Shown here piece by piece: positions 27,167-35,968 of a stretch of DNA of 64,000 bases. The notes under the pieces were generated by a model. That model saw only the letters and a list, made by a program, of their open reading frames with translations, was not told the DNA's origin and ran no database searches. Source of the stretch: DAIOEK01 sp963721445 (GTDB taxonomy: Bacteria > Chloroflexota > Anaerolineae > Anaerolineales > Anaerolineaceae). Position numbers and translations under genes: made by a program. The stretch spans positions 1,960,442 through 2,024,441 of the forward strand of contig CAVRIZ010000005.1 of NCBI GenBank assembly GCA_963721445.1, in the 5' to 3' direction. Position 1 is the first letter of the stretch, and each line of letters starts with the position of its first letter.

Positions 27167-29863
27167 TCACTCATTTCTATCTTCAAAATTACCACAAGGG
27201 AGGGAAATTACCACCGTCAATCCACCAGTCGAGCCATTTTCTGCCCAGATTCGCCCTCCATGTGCTTCCACAATGCCCCGGCATATCGATAGTCCAAGGC
27301 CAGTTCCGCTTGAACCGGATGATGAACTACCACGATAAAACTTTTCGAATAACCGTGGTAACTCTTCTGGTGGAACACCGGTGCCTTCATCTTGAACGGT
27401 AAGTATTAATCCTTCTTTTCGCATCGATGCTTCAAGGAGGATCCTTGTACCGGGTGGAGAAAACTTAATCGCATTATCAATCATGTTTACAAGAGCCTGG
27501 CCGATCAATACAGCGTCTACTGAAATCGCTGGAATGCCATCCGCAATATTTACTTCCACAAGATGCCTACGTAACCGGTCTTCTATCTGGGTCAATACAG
27601 CACCAAAAAGATCCTGGATATCTACTGATGTTCGTTTTAATTGGACAGTTCCCGATTGGAGACGGGTCATATCCAGGAGATTTCCGACAAGGTGGTTTAA
27701 TTGTCGGGTCTGTTCAGCCGCTGATTTGATTAACTCGACCCTTGTTTCATGATTAAGCACAGTTTCTGATACGGAATTGCTTTCATCTTCATCCAAGCTG
27801 GTAAGCGCGCCCATAATTGATGCAAGGGGAGTCCTTAATTCGTGAGAAATTGAATTTAGTAATGCCGATTGAAGCCGTTCAGTTATCCGAAGAGATTCAG
27901 CCTGATTCACCTGTTCTGCAAAAAGTGATCGCTCTATTGCCAATGCAGATAGATTGGTAAAGTTTTCTAAAACTAAACGGTCATCCTGGGATATCCGGCG
28001 TGACTTATTATGCTCTTTCAGTCCTAAGACACCAATCATCCCATGAGATGTCTTCAAAGGCAAAGTTCGGATTGACGCTGCCGGTAATGTATCTGTTCCG
28101 GCTCCAGCTGCCTGTGCATTTTGAAAGGTCCATAAAGCGACCGCTTTCTCGTTTGGATCAAGTGTAAACCCATACGTTGAAGCCTTCATCTCTATCCCAT
28201 TTGTCACTGGGAGAAGAACTGCAACATCACTATCATAAGTTTCACCTAATTTTTCAATTACTACTCTGAATACCTCTTCGAGGTTCATTGCAGCAGTGAG
28301 TTCTCTCCCAAGCGAATTAACAATCTGGGCGTTTATTTCCCTTTTTCTTAGTTGGTCCAGTTGATCCCGTTGTAGAGAAGCTAACGAACTTATTACCAAC
28401 CCCACAATCAAAAAACCAACAAAAGTTAGAATATATTCTGTATCACTAACGGCAAAGCTATAATGAGGATTTACAAAGAAAAAATCGAAGGCAAGGACGC
28501 TTAATAAGGAAGCCAGAATAGACGGTCCGCGTCCCCAGAACATCGCAGCTATAACAACTGCAGCCAGAAAAAACATCACTAGGTTGGTGGGTTCGAGGTT
28601 TACAAAGAATATTGAATTGAGTCCGGTAACCACACCGACTAGTAGAATACTTTTTAAATATCTCCCCCAGCTCCGGTTTAACAAGTTGGTTGTCTGCGGC
28701 ATGGATACGGATTCAGGTGTTGTCTCACTAATGACAAAAATATCGATTAGGCCGCTTTTCCGAATGATCTGATCAACTACTGATCCGCCCCGCAATATCT
28801 CAAACCAACGCGGGCGTAATGGTTTTCCTGCAATGATCTTGGTCACATTATTACGGAGGGCATATTCCAAAACTGTATCAGCTACCGAAGCACCTGATAA
28901 ATTTTCTATTCGGGCGCCTAATTGCTCTGCCAGATGCAAATTTTGAACTATACGTTCTTGGTTTTCAACTGGCATGTGGGTGTGGCCGGGTGTTTCAACA
29001 AACGCGACAATCCATTCCGCTCCCAGATCGTCTGACAATCGTCTACCTGTTCGAATTAGTCTTTCTCCAAGAGGGTGTGAACTGATGCAAACGAGAATCC
29101 TGTCACGGGCGGGCCAGGGTCCTGGAATTGACTCAGCCTGCATGTAGGAACGCATTTGATTATCCACCCGTTCAGCAGCACGACGTAAACTTATTTCCCT
29201 AAGGGCAGTCAAATTACCTTTTCTGAAAAACTTTTCGATTGCCCGTGACGCTTGATCAGGGAGATAAACTTTCCCATCTTTGATACGTTGGATTAATTCA
29301 TCTGGGGGAAGATCAATAACCTCAATTTCACTGGCTTCGTCTAGTAATCGATCCGGTATGGTTTCATGGACTGTTACCCCCGTTATTTGCTGGACTACAT
29401 CATTCATACTCTCAAAGTGTTGAATGTTAACGGTTGTATAGACGTCAATTCCAGATGTGAGCAATTCTTCAACGTCCTGGTACCGTTTAGGGTGACGTAA
29501 CCCAGGAATATTGGTATGGGCAAGCTCATCAACCAGGACCAATTGCGGGTGACGCGCCAGCACTCCATCTAAATCCATATCATTCAGTTCTACATTGTGG
29601 TATTTGGCCGACTTTCGTGGAGTAATTTCCAACCCTATTAATTTTTCATCCGTATCTTTACGCCCATGGGTCTCGATATACCCAATGATTACATCAACAC
29701 CTTGTTCTTTCCGCTGATGAGCTGCTTCGAGCATTGCGAAGGTTTTGCCAACCCCCGCCGCATAACCAAGGAATATTTTAAGCTTTCCCCGAAGCTTAAG
29801 CTCTTCCTCGGTACGGATGTGTGATAATAGTTCGTCTGGATCGGGGCGACGTATTTCTTTCAT
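27167..29863 (-). CDS. kdpD: KdpD, potassium-sensing histidine kinase
   Basis: 898 residues, full length. The N-terminal KdpD domain has Walker A GYAAGVGKTFAMLE and LVLVDELAHTNIPG, followed by a USP-like domain, four closely spaced membrane segments (about residues 400-500), a GAF domain, HisKA with phospho-His in NSISHELRTPLASIMG, and HATPase with DNAIKFSPPG, DEGTGVPPEEL and GTGLGLSICRGIVEAHGG. It senses low K+ or turgor and controls KdpE. It overlaps kdpC by four bases. Confidence 0.96.
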   Translation of the reverse strand: MKEIRRPDPDELLSHIRTEEELKLRGKLKIFLGYAAGVGKTFAMLEAAHQRKEQGVDVIIGYIETHGRKDTDEKLIGLEITPRKSAKYHNVELNDMDLDGVLARHPQLVLVDELAHTNIPGLRHPKRYQDVEELLTSGIDVYTTVNIQHFESMNDVVQQITGVTVHETIPDRLLDEASEIEVIDLPPDELIQRIKDGKVYLPDQASRAIEKFFRKGNLTALREISLRRAAERVDNQMRSYMQAESIPGPWPARDRILVCISSHPLGERLIRTGRRLSDDLGAEWIVAFVETPGHTHMPVENQERIVQNLHLAEQLGARIENLSGASVADTVLEYALRNNVTKIIAGKPLRPRWFEILRGGSVVDQIIRKSGLIDIFVISETTPESVSMPQTTNLLNRSWGRYLKSILLVGVVTGLNSIFFVNLEPTNLVMFFLAAVVIAAMFWGRGPSILASLLSVLAFDFFFVNPHYSFAVSDTEYILTFVGFLIVGLVISSLASLQRDQLDQLRKREINAQIVNSLGRELTAAMNLEEVFRVVIEKLGETYDSDVAVLLPVTNGIEMKASTYGFTLDPNEKAVALWTFQNAQAAGAGTDTLPAASIRTLPLKTSHGMIGVLGLKEHNKSRRISQDDRLVLENFTNLSALAIERSLFAEQVNQAESLRITERLQSALLNSISHELRTPLASIMGALTSLDEDESNSVSETVLNHETRVELIKSAAEQTRQLNHLVGNLLDMTRLQSGTVQLKRTSVDIQDLFGAVLTQIEDRLRRHLVEVNIADGIPAISVDAVLIGQALVNMIDNAIKFSPPGTRILLEASMRKEGLILTVQDEGTGVPPEELPRLFEKFYRGSSSSGSSGTGLGLSICRGIVEAHGGRIWAENGSTGGLTVVISLPCGNFEDRNE

Positions 29864-30444
29864 TGATCTAATTGTAACGAATTTAGTGCCAAATTGAGTA
29901 ATAATATGTTCACCCTTGGCTCACCAAATATCCCCAGGAATGGCAATTCAATATGTTGTTGAACCATTGAACGCAATTTCTCTTCAGTAATTGATCGTTC
30001 GCGCGCGATACGTGGCACTTGATAATAAGCAGCAGCAGGACTTATATGAGGGTCAAGTCCACTTGCCGATGATGTGACCAAATCAACTGGAACTTGTATA
30101 GAATTCATCGAATCGTTCTGTTCTAAATTCAACAGGCGTGATTGAACTTGACCAATTAAATTATCATTTAAGACACTTAAGTTACTCCCACCCGACATTC
30201 CAGCATTATAAGGTTCCCCGCTCGTAGCAGAAGGCCGACCCCAGAAATATTTTGGTCCGGTAAACGATTGTCCTATCAACGCAGATCCAATGGGAAGGGA
30301 ATTCTTGGTAAATAGCAGGCTACCATTGGATTGCTGGGGAAACAATACCTGGGCGGTTCCTGTGAACAACAATGGATAACCTAATCCAGTAAGAATTGTG
30401 AAAAAAGAAAAAATGATCAAAGCGGATTTAATTCTCTGAAGCAT
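29860..30444 (-). CDS. kdpC: KdpC, potassium-transporting ATPase subunit C
   Basis: About 194 residues from ATG 30444 (MLQRIKSALIIFSFF), preceded by GGAGAG; longer in-frame starts lie inside the upstream 112-residue gene and look wrong. One N-terminal membrane helix is followed by the periplasmic KdpC domain: GSALIGQSFTGPKYFWGRPS, SGLDPHISPAAAYYQVPRIA and FGEPRVNILLLNLAL. It stabilises the KdpAB complex. Confidence 0.95.
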   Translation of the reverse strand: MLQRIKSALIIFSFFTILTGLGYPLLFTGTAQVLFPQQSNGSLLFTKNSLPIGSALIGQSFTGPKYFWGRPSATSGEPYNAGMSGGSNLSVLNDNLIGQVQSRLLNLEQNDSMNSIQVPVDLVTSSASGLDPHISPAAAYYQVPRIARERSITEEKLRSMVQQHIELPFLGIFGEPRVNILLLNLALNSLQLDQ

Positions 30445-30766
30445 GAATGCTCTCCGCAATTTCAACATAGGAGGTGTTCCCAGTAAAAGAGGACGAATTG
30501 TCTCGATCCTCAATCCTCAAATTAATATAGTGAATACGCTTATCTTGGGAATGATTAGATAAGAAATGAGCGAGCCGATCTCTTTCTCCAACTGCGAACC
30601 AAAAATATGCCCAGCTGAAACTGACTCCCAACAAGATTAATTGTAACAATTCATGTCCTGTAGCAGGCACAGGAATGTGTTGCTCCCAGTACGCCAGTAC
30701 CCCTAATAATGGGATCGTACTCCATAAGAGGATATCAGCAATCACAGACAAACGAATGGTATCCAT
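30428..30766 (-). CDS. 112-residue membrane protein inserted between kdpB and kdpC
   Basis: Not a standard Kdp subunit. Two hydrophobic segments (about residues 8-25 and 40-60: ADILLWSTIPLLGVLAYW and LLQLILLGVSFSWAYFWFAV) are followed by a charged, soluble C-terminal tail of about 50 residues (GERDRLAHFLSNHSQDKR onward). AAGGA lies before ATG 30766. It begins 19 bases after the kdpB stop and overlaps kdpC by 17 bases, so it is co-translated with the pump. It could be an accessory or assembly factor, or a regulator of the pump; I do not recognise the family. Confidence 0.75.
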   Translation of the reverse strand: MDTIRLSVIADILLWSTIPLLGVLAYWEQHIPVPATGHELLQLILLGVSFSWAYFWFAVGERDRLAHFLSNHSQDKRIHYINLRIEDRDNSSSFTGNTSYVEIAESIHASEN

Positions 30767-30785
30767 TTTTTTCCTTTCACTCTTA

Positions 30786-32894
30786 CTACGCTAATCCAAG
30801 TAGGACCAGAGCCATATCTATGAGCTTGATCCCCAAAAATGGCGCTACTAATCCACCCAATCCGTAGATCAACAGATTGTCCCTCAATAAGACCGAAGCT
30901 CCTACTGCTCGATAGGGAACACCTTTCAAAGCTAGGGGAATAAGGGCAACAATGATCAACGCATTGAATATCACCGCTGAAAGAATTGCGCTTTCAGGTG
31001 TTGCCAGATGCATGAAGTTTAGAGAACCCAACTGTGGGTAAGTTCCAACAAAAGCTGCAGGGATAATAGCGAAATATTTAGCCACATCATTGGCGATACT
31101 GAATGTTGTCAGCGACCCCCTTGTCATCAACAATTGTTTCCCTATTTCAACAATTTCAATTAGTTTCGTTGGGTTTGATTCAAGATCGATCATGTTCGCT
31201 GCTTCGCGAGCGGGTTGTGTACCGGTGTTCATGGCAACTGCTACATCCGCCTGTGCTAACGCAGGCGCGTCATTTGTCCCATCACCAGTCATAGCCACAA
31301 GGCGTCCTTCAGACTGATATTGGCGAATGAGTTTGAGCTTGTTTTCCGGGGTGGCTTGTGCTAGAAAATCATCCACGCCTGCTTCAGCTGCGATTGCAGC
31401 AGCAGTCAATGGATTATCTCCGGTAATCATGATCGTTTTAATACCCATACGTCTTAGATGCCCAAATCGCTCGGTCAATCCTCCCTTTACGATATCTTTT
31501 AGGTGGATGACTCCCAGAGCTACATCATTTTTCGTGACGACCAAGGGTGTGCCACCCGATCTGGCGATATGGTCAATTAGTCCCCGCAATTCTGGTGAGA
31601 CGGAATGCCCATTTTTTTCGATCAGAGCTAGCATCGCGTCAGGAGCCCCTTTGCGGATATAAGTGTGATCCAGATCTACTCCGCTCATCCGCGTTTGCGC
31701 TGTAAATGGGATAAAGTGCATACCCTGGGGGTATTCGTTACTGGCAGATAACGTGTGTCCCCGCAGGTTGAATTTCTCTTTGGCTAAAACAACCACACTG
31801 CGTCCTTCTGGGGTTTCATCGGCCAGGGACGCAAGTTGTGCAGCCTCAGCCAACTCAAGGGCGGAAACTCCGCTTACGGGTAAAAACTCGACAGCATGCC
31901 TGTCTCCTAAAGTGATCGTGCCTGTCTTGTCCAATAACAATACATCCACGTCGCCAGCTGCCTCTACAGCCCTTCCTGACATGGCTATAACATTTCGTTG
32001 GATCAATCGATCCATTCCTGCTATTCCAATAGCTGAAAGGAGACCGCCAATTGTTGTCGGAATTAAACATACCAATAAAGCGACCAAAACGGCGACTGAA
32101 ATTGGGGTTCCGTGCCCTGCCGCCTCTACACTAAAAAGCGAAAATGGAAGCAGGGTGACACAAACTACGAGGAAGATGATCGTAAAGGAAGCTAATAAGA
32201 TATTTAATGCAATCTCATTGGGGGTTTTCACCCGTTTAGCCCCTTCAACAAGACCGATCATTCGATCCAAAAACCCTTCACCGGGATTCGAAGTAACTTT
32301 TACAACTATCCAATCGGAAAGCAATCGGGTGCCTCCGGTCACTGCAGAACGATCTCCTCCCGATTCTCGAATCACAGGCGCGGATTCTCCAGTAACTGCG
32401 CTTTCATCAACCGAAGCAATCCCTACTACGACCTCGCCATCAGCTGGAATGATTTCTCCGCTTTCCACAAGAAATAGATCTTCCTGCCGTAATTGGGATG
32501 AAGCGATTAATTCGAATTTAACCGGTTTATCCCCTTTTTCCGGCAAATGAAGGATCTTTTTTGCCTGGGTTTCTTTCCTTGTTTTCCGTAATGCATCTGC
32601 TTGCGCTTTACCCCGGCCTTCCGCAACAGCTTCTGAAAAATTTGCAAATAGTACGGTGAACCATAACCAAATAGCGATTGCCCCTACAAAACTTGCGGGT
32701 GATTCTCCGTGACCTGTAATCGCTTGCACCCAGAGAAACGTCGTTAACAGACTACCGACTTCCACGACAAACATCACCGGATTTCGCACTATTCGGCGTG
32801 GGTCGAGTTTCAGGAAAGCATCCATAACCGCACGACGATAAAGCATACTTCTGCCTTTTTTAAATGCATTAAATTTCGTATTAGTAGACATCAT
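30786..32894 (-). CDS. kdpB: KdpB, potassium-transporting P-type ATPase catalytic subunit
   Basis: 702 residues. Motifs: VTGESAPVIRESGGD (actuator loop), LLLDKTGTITLGDRHA (phosphorylated Asp), MTGDGTNDAPALAQADVAVA and the family GTQPAREAANMIDLES. About seven membrane helices. It hydrolyses ATP to drive K+ uptake through KdpA. The start (two adjacent Met codons) overlaps the kdpA stop by four bases. Confidence 0.97.
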   Translation of the reverse strand: MMSTNTKFNAFKKGRSMLYRRAVMDAFLKLDPRRIVRNPVMFVVEVGSLLTTFLWVQAITGHGESPASFVGAIAIWLWFTVLFANFSEAVAEGRGKAQADALRKTRKETQAKKILHLPEKGDKPVKFELIASSQLRQEDLFLVESGEIIPADGEVVVGIASVDESAVTGESAPVIRESGGDRSAVTGGTRLLSDWIVVKVTSNPGEGFLDRMIGLVEGAKRVKTPNEIALNILLASFTIIFLVVCVTLLPFSLFSVEAAGHGTPISVAVLVALLVCLIPTTIGGLLSAIGIAGMDRLIQRNVIAMSGRAVEAAGDVDVLLLDKTGTITLGDRHAVEFLPVSGVSALELAEAAQLASLADETPEGRSVVVLAKEKFNLRGHTLSASNEYPQGMHFIPFTAQTRMSGVDLDHTYIRKGAPDAMLALIEKNGHSVSPELRGLIDHIARSGGTPLVVTKNDVALGVIHLKDIVKGGLTERFGHLRRMGIKTIMITGDNPLTAAAIAAEAGVDDFLAQATPENKLKLIRQYQSEGRLVAMTGDGTNDAPALAQADVAVAMNTGTQPAREAANMIDLESNPTKLIEIVEIGKQLLMTRGSLTTFSIANDVAKYFAIIPAAFVGTYPQLGSLNFMHLATPESAILSAVIFNALIIVALIPLALKGVPYRAVGASVLLRDNLLIYGLGGLVAPFLGIKLIDMALVLLGLA

Positions 32895-34612
32895 CCACCT
32901 ACCAGTAGCAAATGCTCAATTACCGGACCTAATGCTAATGCAGGCAAGAAATTCAACGCTCCGACAAGGACAATCACAACAATAAGCCACATGATGAACA
33001 GGGGAGATGTTGTAGGAAGTGTTCCTCCTCCAGTTGGTATTCTTTTTTTCCCTGCCAGGGATCCGGCTAACGCTAATCCAGGGATGATCATCCAAAAACG
33101 CGAAATAAACATCGCCAGAGCACCCATGTAGTTATAAAAAATGCTATTACCCTGAAGGCCAGCGAAAGCTGAACCATTATTGTTTCCCTGAGAGGTGAAC
33201 GCGTATAATATCTGACTGAAGCCATGCGGACCAGGATTGGTAATTGCCGCTTTCCCGGTATCAAGTGTCACGGCTACGGCAGTCATCCCCAGAACGAGGA
33301 TCGGCATAGTCAAGATCAGGATTGCAGCCATTTTCATCTCAAATGGCTCAATTTTCTTTCCCAGGTATTCCGGGGTTCTTCCAACCATCAACCCGGCGAC
33401 GAAAACACCAACCAGTACAAAAACAAGAATCCCATAGAGGCCGGATCCAACCCCACCTAAGACCACTTCTCCCAATTGCATCAACACCAGTAGGGACAAT
33501 CCTCCCAAAGGCGTATATGAATCATGCATGCTATTTACTGCGCCCGTAGAAGTAGCAGTAGTTATGGATGCGAACAAAGCGGAGGGAGCAATTCCAAAAC
33601 GCAATTCTTTTCCCTCCATATTCCCACCCGGTTGAAGAGGGCTGGAAGATGAATCGATCCCGGTTGCATATAATTTCGGGTTACCTGCAGCTTCTGCGCT
33701 ATATGTCAGGAAGGTAAAAGATATGAGGAGAATCATCATCGCTGTGTATATCACCCACCCCTGACGTGTATCACCGACCATCTTTCCAAATGTATACGTC
33801 AAAGCTGCTGGGATCACAGTTTCAGCCAGCATTAGAAGTAGATTTGTAAACGGGGTTGGGTTTTCAAATGGATGGGAGGAATTTGCATTGAAGAATCCGC
33901 CGCCATTTGTTCCAAGATGTTTGATCGCAACCTGGGAAGCCACAGGACCGAGAGCAATCACCTGTGACTGGTTATTATCCAGGGTAGTGACCACGATTTT
34001 CGATGAAAGGGTTTGCACTGAACCACTGCCAACGAGAAGTAAAGCAATAAAGATGGATAGAGGCAGTAATATGTAAAGGATCGATTTGGTCAAATCTACC
34101 CAGAAATTCCCCAGAAATTGGGACTGCCGTCTGGCAAGTCCTCGGATAAAAGCAACCGCGACTGCCATGCCTGTTGCTGCTGAGAGAAAGTTCTGCACAG
34201 TTAATCCAACCATTTGAGACAGTAGACTCAGGGTCGTCTCACCACCAAAGTTTTGCCAATTTGTATTCGTAACGAAGCTTACAGAGGTATTAAGTGCCAG
34301 GTCTGGTGCAACTGCGCCAAAACCTTGGGGATTTAGCGGGAGTATGTTCTGAAAGCGCAACAGGAGGTATAAAAATATGATTCCCACTCCGCTAAATAAG
34401 AGAACAGAAATGCCATAAGATTTCCAGTCCATTTCATCGGCATCTCGGATTCCGGCAGTTTTATATAGCCATTGTTCAAACCTACCGATGACTGGTGTTA
34501 AAATGGTCCGATCTCCTTGATATACATGAGCCATATAGCTGCCCAATGGTTTTACCAGGATGGTAAGCAGAACAAAGAATAGAAGAATCTGAAGACTGCC
34601 AATCATCGTCAT
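32891..34612 (-). CDS. kdpA: KdpA, potassium-transporting ATPase channel subunit
   Basis: 573 residues, ten membrane segments. The four selectivity-filter regions include SFVTNTNWQNFGGET, KHLGTNGGGFFNANSSHPFE and SQGNNNGSAFAGL; YLGKKIEPFEMK is the conserved cytoplasmic loop. It forms the K+ selective pore of KdpFABC. The start overlaps the kdpF stop (ATGA). Confidence 0.97.
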   Translation of the reverse strand: MTMIGSLQILLFFVLLTILVKPLGSYMAHVYQGDRTILTPVIGRFEQWLYKTAGIRDADEMDWKSYGISVLLFSGVGIIFLYLLLRFQNILPLNPQGFGAVAPDLALNTSVSFVTNTNWQNFGGETTLSLLSQMVGLTVQNFLSAATGMAVAVAFIRGLARRQSQFLGNFWVDLTKSILYILLPLSIFIALLLVGSGSVQTLSSKIVVTTLDNNQSQVIALGPVASQVAIKHLGTNGGGFFNANSSHPFENPTPFTNLLLMLAETVIPAALTYTFGKMVGDTRQGWVIYTAMMILLISFTFLTYSAEAAGNPKLYATGIDSSSSPLQPGGNMEGKELRFGIAPSALFASITTATSTGAVNSMHDSYTPLGGLSLLVLMQLGEVVLGGVGSGLYGILVFVLVGVFVAGLMVGRTPEYLGKKIEPFEMKMAAILILTMPILVLGMTAVAVTLDTGKAAITNPGPHGFSQILYAFTSQGNNNGSAFAGLQGNSIFYNYMGALAMFISRFWMIIPGLALAGSLAGKKRIPTGGGTLPTTSPLFIMWLIVVIVLVGALNFLPALALGPVIEHLLLVGG

Positions 34613-34695
34613 CCGAAAATCTCCGGTTTAAGTAATGCAATAAATAAATAGACGAGCAAACCAAAAGCGAGTAAGCTGATCCATAGATAAAACAT
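34609..34695 (-). CDS. kdpF: KdpF, small membrane subunit of the K+ pump
   Basis: 28 residues from ATG 34695: one hydrophobic helix followed by YLFIALLKPEIFG. The ALLKPE(I/R)F ending is the KdpF signature, and KdpF stabilises the KdpABC complex. Its TGA overlaps the kdpA ATG. Confidence 0.88.
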   Translation of the reverse strand: MFYLWISLLAFGLLVYLFIALLKPEIFG

Positions 34696-34698
34696 AAT

Positions 34699-34791
34699 TC
34701 ACCTGCCCATAAGCCGATCTAAGCCAAGAATTAAGCCGAAACTCAAAATAAACAAAATAATCAAGAATACAATCACATACATGTCATTCAT
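34699..34791 (-). CDS. 30-residue single-helix membrane micropeptide upstream of kdpF
   Basis: ATG 34791 to TGA 34699: one hydrophobic helix (MYVIVFLIILFILSFGLILG) ending in DRLMGR. It starts the operon and precedes kdpF by three bases. Similar short membrane ORFs occur ahead of kdpF in other bacteria, as I recall. It may be a second stabilising peptide or a leader peptide for translation coupling. Confidence 0.65.
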   Translation of the reverse strand: MNDMYVIVFLIILFILSFGLILGLDRLMGR

Positions 34792-34827
34792 ATGCGCCTC
34801 AGAATTAAAATCGAATATCCAATTGGA

Positions 34828-34860
34828 TTTATAGCAGCAAGTTTGTTAAGCCAGTGTTAA
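34828..34860 (-). promoter_or_regulatory. Candidate kdp promoter with KdpE-type direct repeat
   Basis: Reading on the minus strand, TTAAC ACTGGC TTAAC forms two copies 11 bases apart (34856-34860 and 34845-34849), the helical spacing used by OmpR-family regulators. An extended -10, TGC then TATAAA (34833-34828), follows about 11 bases downstream, so the repeat spans the -35 position. The first kdp gene begins about 37 bases later. Confidence 0.6.
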
Positions 34861-35114
34861 GAGAACCGTCAATTCCACTAAGGTTATGTAAATATGATCA
34901 AGAATGTGAAGTACTTGGGAATGAAAACAGGAGCAGAAGACTGTTGGGTGGTCAGTCTTCCTCCAACAGGAGACGATCTGAAGTTGATGAAAATGTTGAA
35001 GCAAAACAATAATTACTGACTGAACCAACTAGTACCCTACCGGCTCAGGATGATGAGGTGGGTTAAAAATTACCTGCTTTTCCCCCAGCTTCAGTACAAA
35101 ACCAGATATCCGGA
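34861..35114. other. Spacer between kdp and the CoA-transferase operon
   Basis: No gene with a convincing start, ribosome site or codon pattern. Apart from the kdp promoter to its left and the terminator at 35115-35144, I see only short inverted repeats such as AAGACTG/CAGTCTT near 34938-34957. Confidence 0.5.
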
Positions 35115-35144
35115 GATAAAAAAGATGCGGAAGAATTTTCCGCA
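35115..35144 (-). terminator. Terminator of the P5C dehydrogenase/CoA-transferase operon
   Basis: TGCGGAA (35126-35132) pairs with TTCCGCA (35138-35144), flanked by A-rich sequence on the left and CTTTTTTT on the right, so it works on either strand. On the minus strand it lies about 57 bases past the stop at 35201. Confidence 0.8.
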
Positions 35145-35200
35145 CTTTTTTTCCCCAATTGCTGATTACTGATCCCTGTTATCTGGAATCTGGTCTCTGC

Positions 35201-35959
35201 TCACCTATATATTCCCTGTGGATCCAACTCTTCCCGCAGAATTTGTAGTTCCGTCAAACTGGGCGGATCTGTGTAACGCATCGTCTGTGCAACCTTCAAC
35301 TCCCAGCCGGTATTAGCTTTCACCTGTTCTTCTGTACAACAGTCATGTAAGGCTGTCAACATCATTTCACCGGTTTCATCCGGCTCCAGCAACCCGAGAT
35401 CGGTCACCACGCATTGTGTTCCACCCCCGCGAACGCCCGTCGCTTCGCGCTGTTTACGCCCGGACAAGAATCCGGCAGAGGTGATGAAGTCGCATTTCTC
35501 GGGGAAACGCCGTTTCTGGTGAGGAGTCATGATATAGCAGCGGTTTGCCCAACCGGCTATCTCCATCGAACCGCCTGAGCCCGGCAGACGCACCTTTGGA
35601 TGGGCGTAATCCTGGCCGATGATGGTCGCATTTATGTTTCCAAAACGATCGATCTGTGCGCCGCCCAGGAATCCCACATCCACATTGCCGCGCTGCAGGT
35701 AGAATGAGAAAATATCATACATGCTGCACACCGCGGAGGCTCCGCTCACCAGGCAGGGATCACCGATGGATAGTGGAAGTCGGGACGGTCGGGCGCCTAT
35801 CACACCCGCTTCGTAGATCATTAATAGGTGCGGCGCGTGCGTACGCATGGCCAGGTTGCATGCCAGGTTGGGAATGCCCACTCCAACAAAGACCCGGTCG
35901 TAGTCGCGTAATAAGCGGGAAGCGTTGATGATCAGGAGTTCGGATGAGGTATATTCCAT
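35201..35959 (-). CDS. CoA-transferase beta subunit (GctB/family I)
   Basis: 252 residues. The segment LLMIYEAGVIGARP supplies the catalytic Glu of family I CoA-transferases, and GGAQIDRFGNINATIIG, LPGSGGSMEIAG and GVRGGGTQCVVTDLG are typical of glutaconate-CoA-transferase-like beta subunits. It transfers CoA between a short-chain acyl-CoA and a carboxylate, with the alpha subunit upstream. The substrate is not fixed by sequence. It follows the alpha gene by nine bases. Confidence 0.87.
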   Translation of the reverse strand: MEYTSSELLIINASRLLRDYDRVFVGVGIPNLACNLAMRTHAPHLLMIYEAGVIGARPSRLPLSIGDPCLVSGASAVCSMYDIFSFYLQRGNVDVGFLGGAQIDRFGNINATIIGQDYAHPKVRLPGSGGSMEIAGWANRCYIMTPHQKRRFPEKCDFITSAGFLSGRKQREATGVRGGGTQCVVTDLGLLEPDETGEMMLTALHDCCTEEQVKANTGWELKVAQTMRYTDPPSLTELQILREELDPQGIYR

Positions 35960-35968
35960 GGGATTCTC

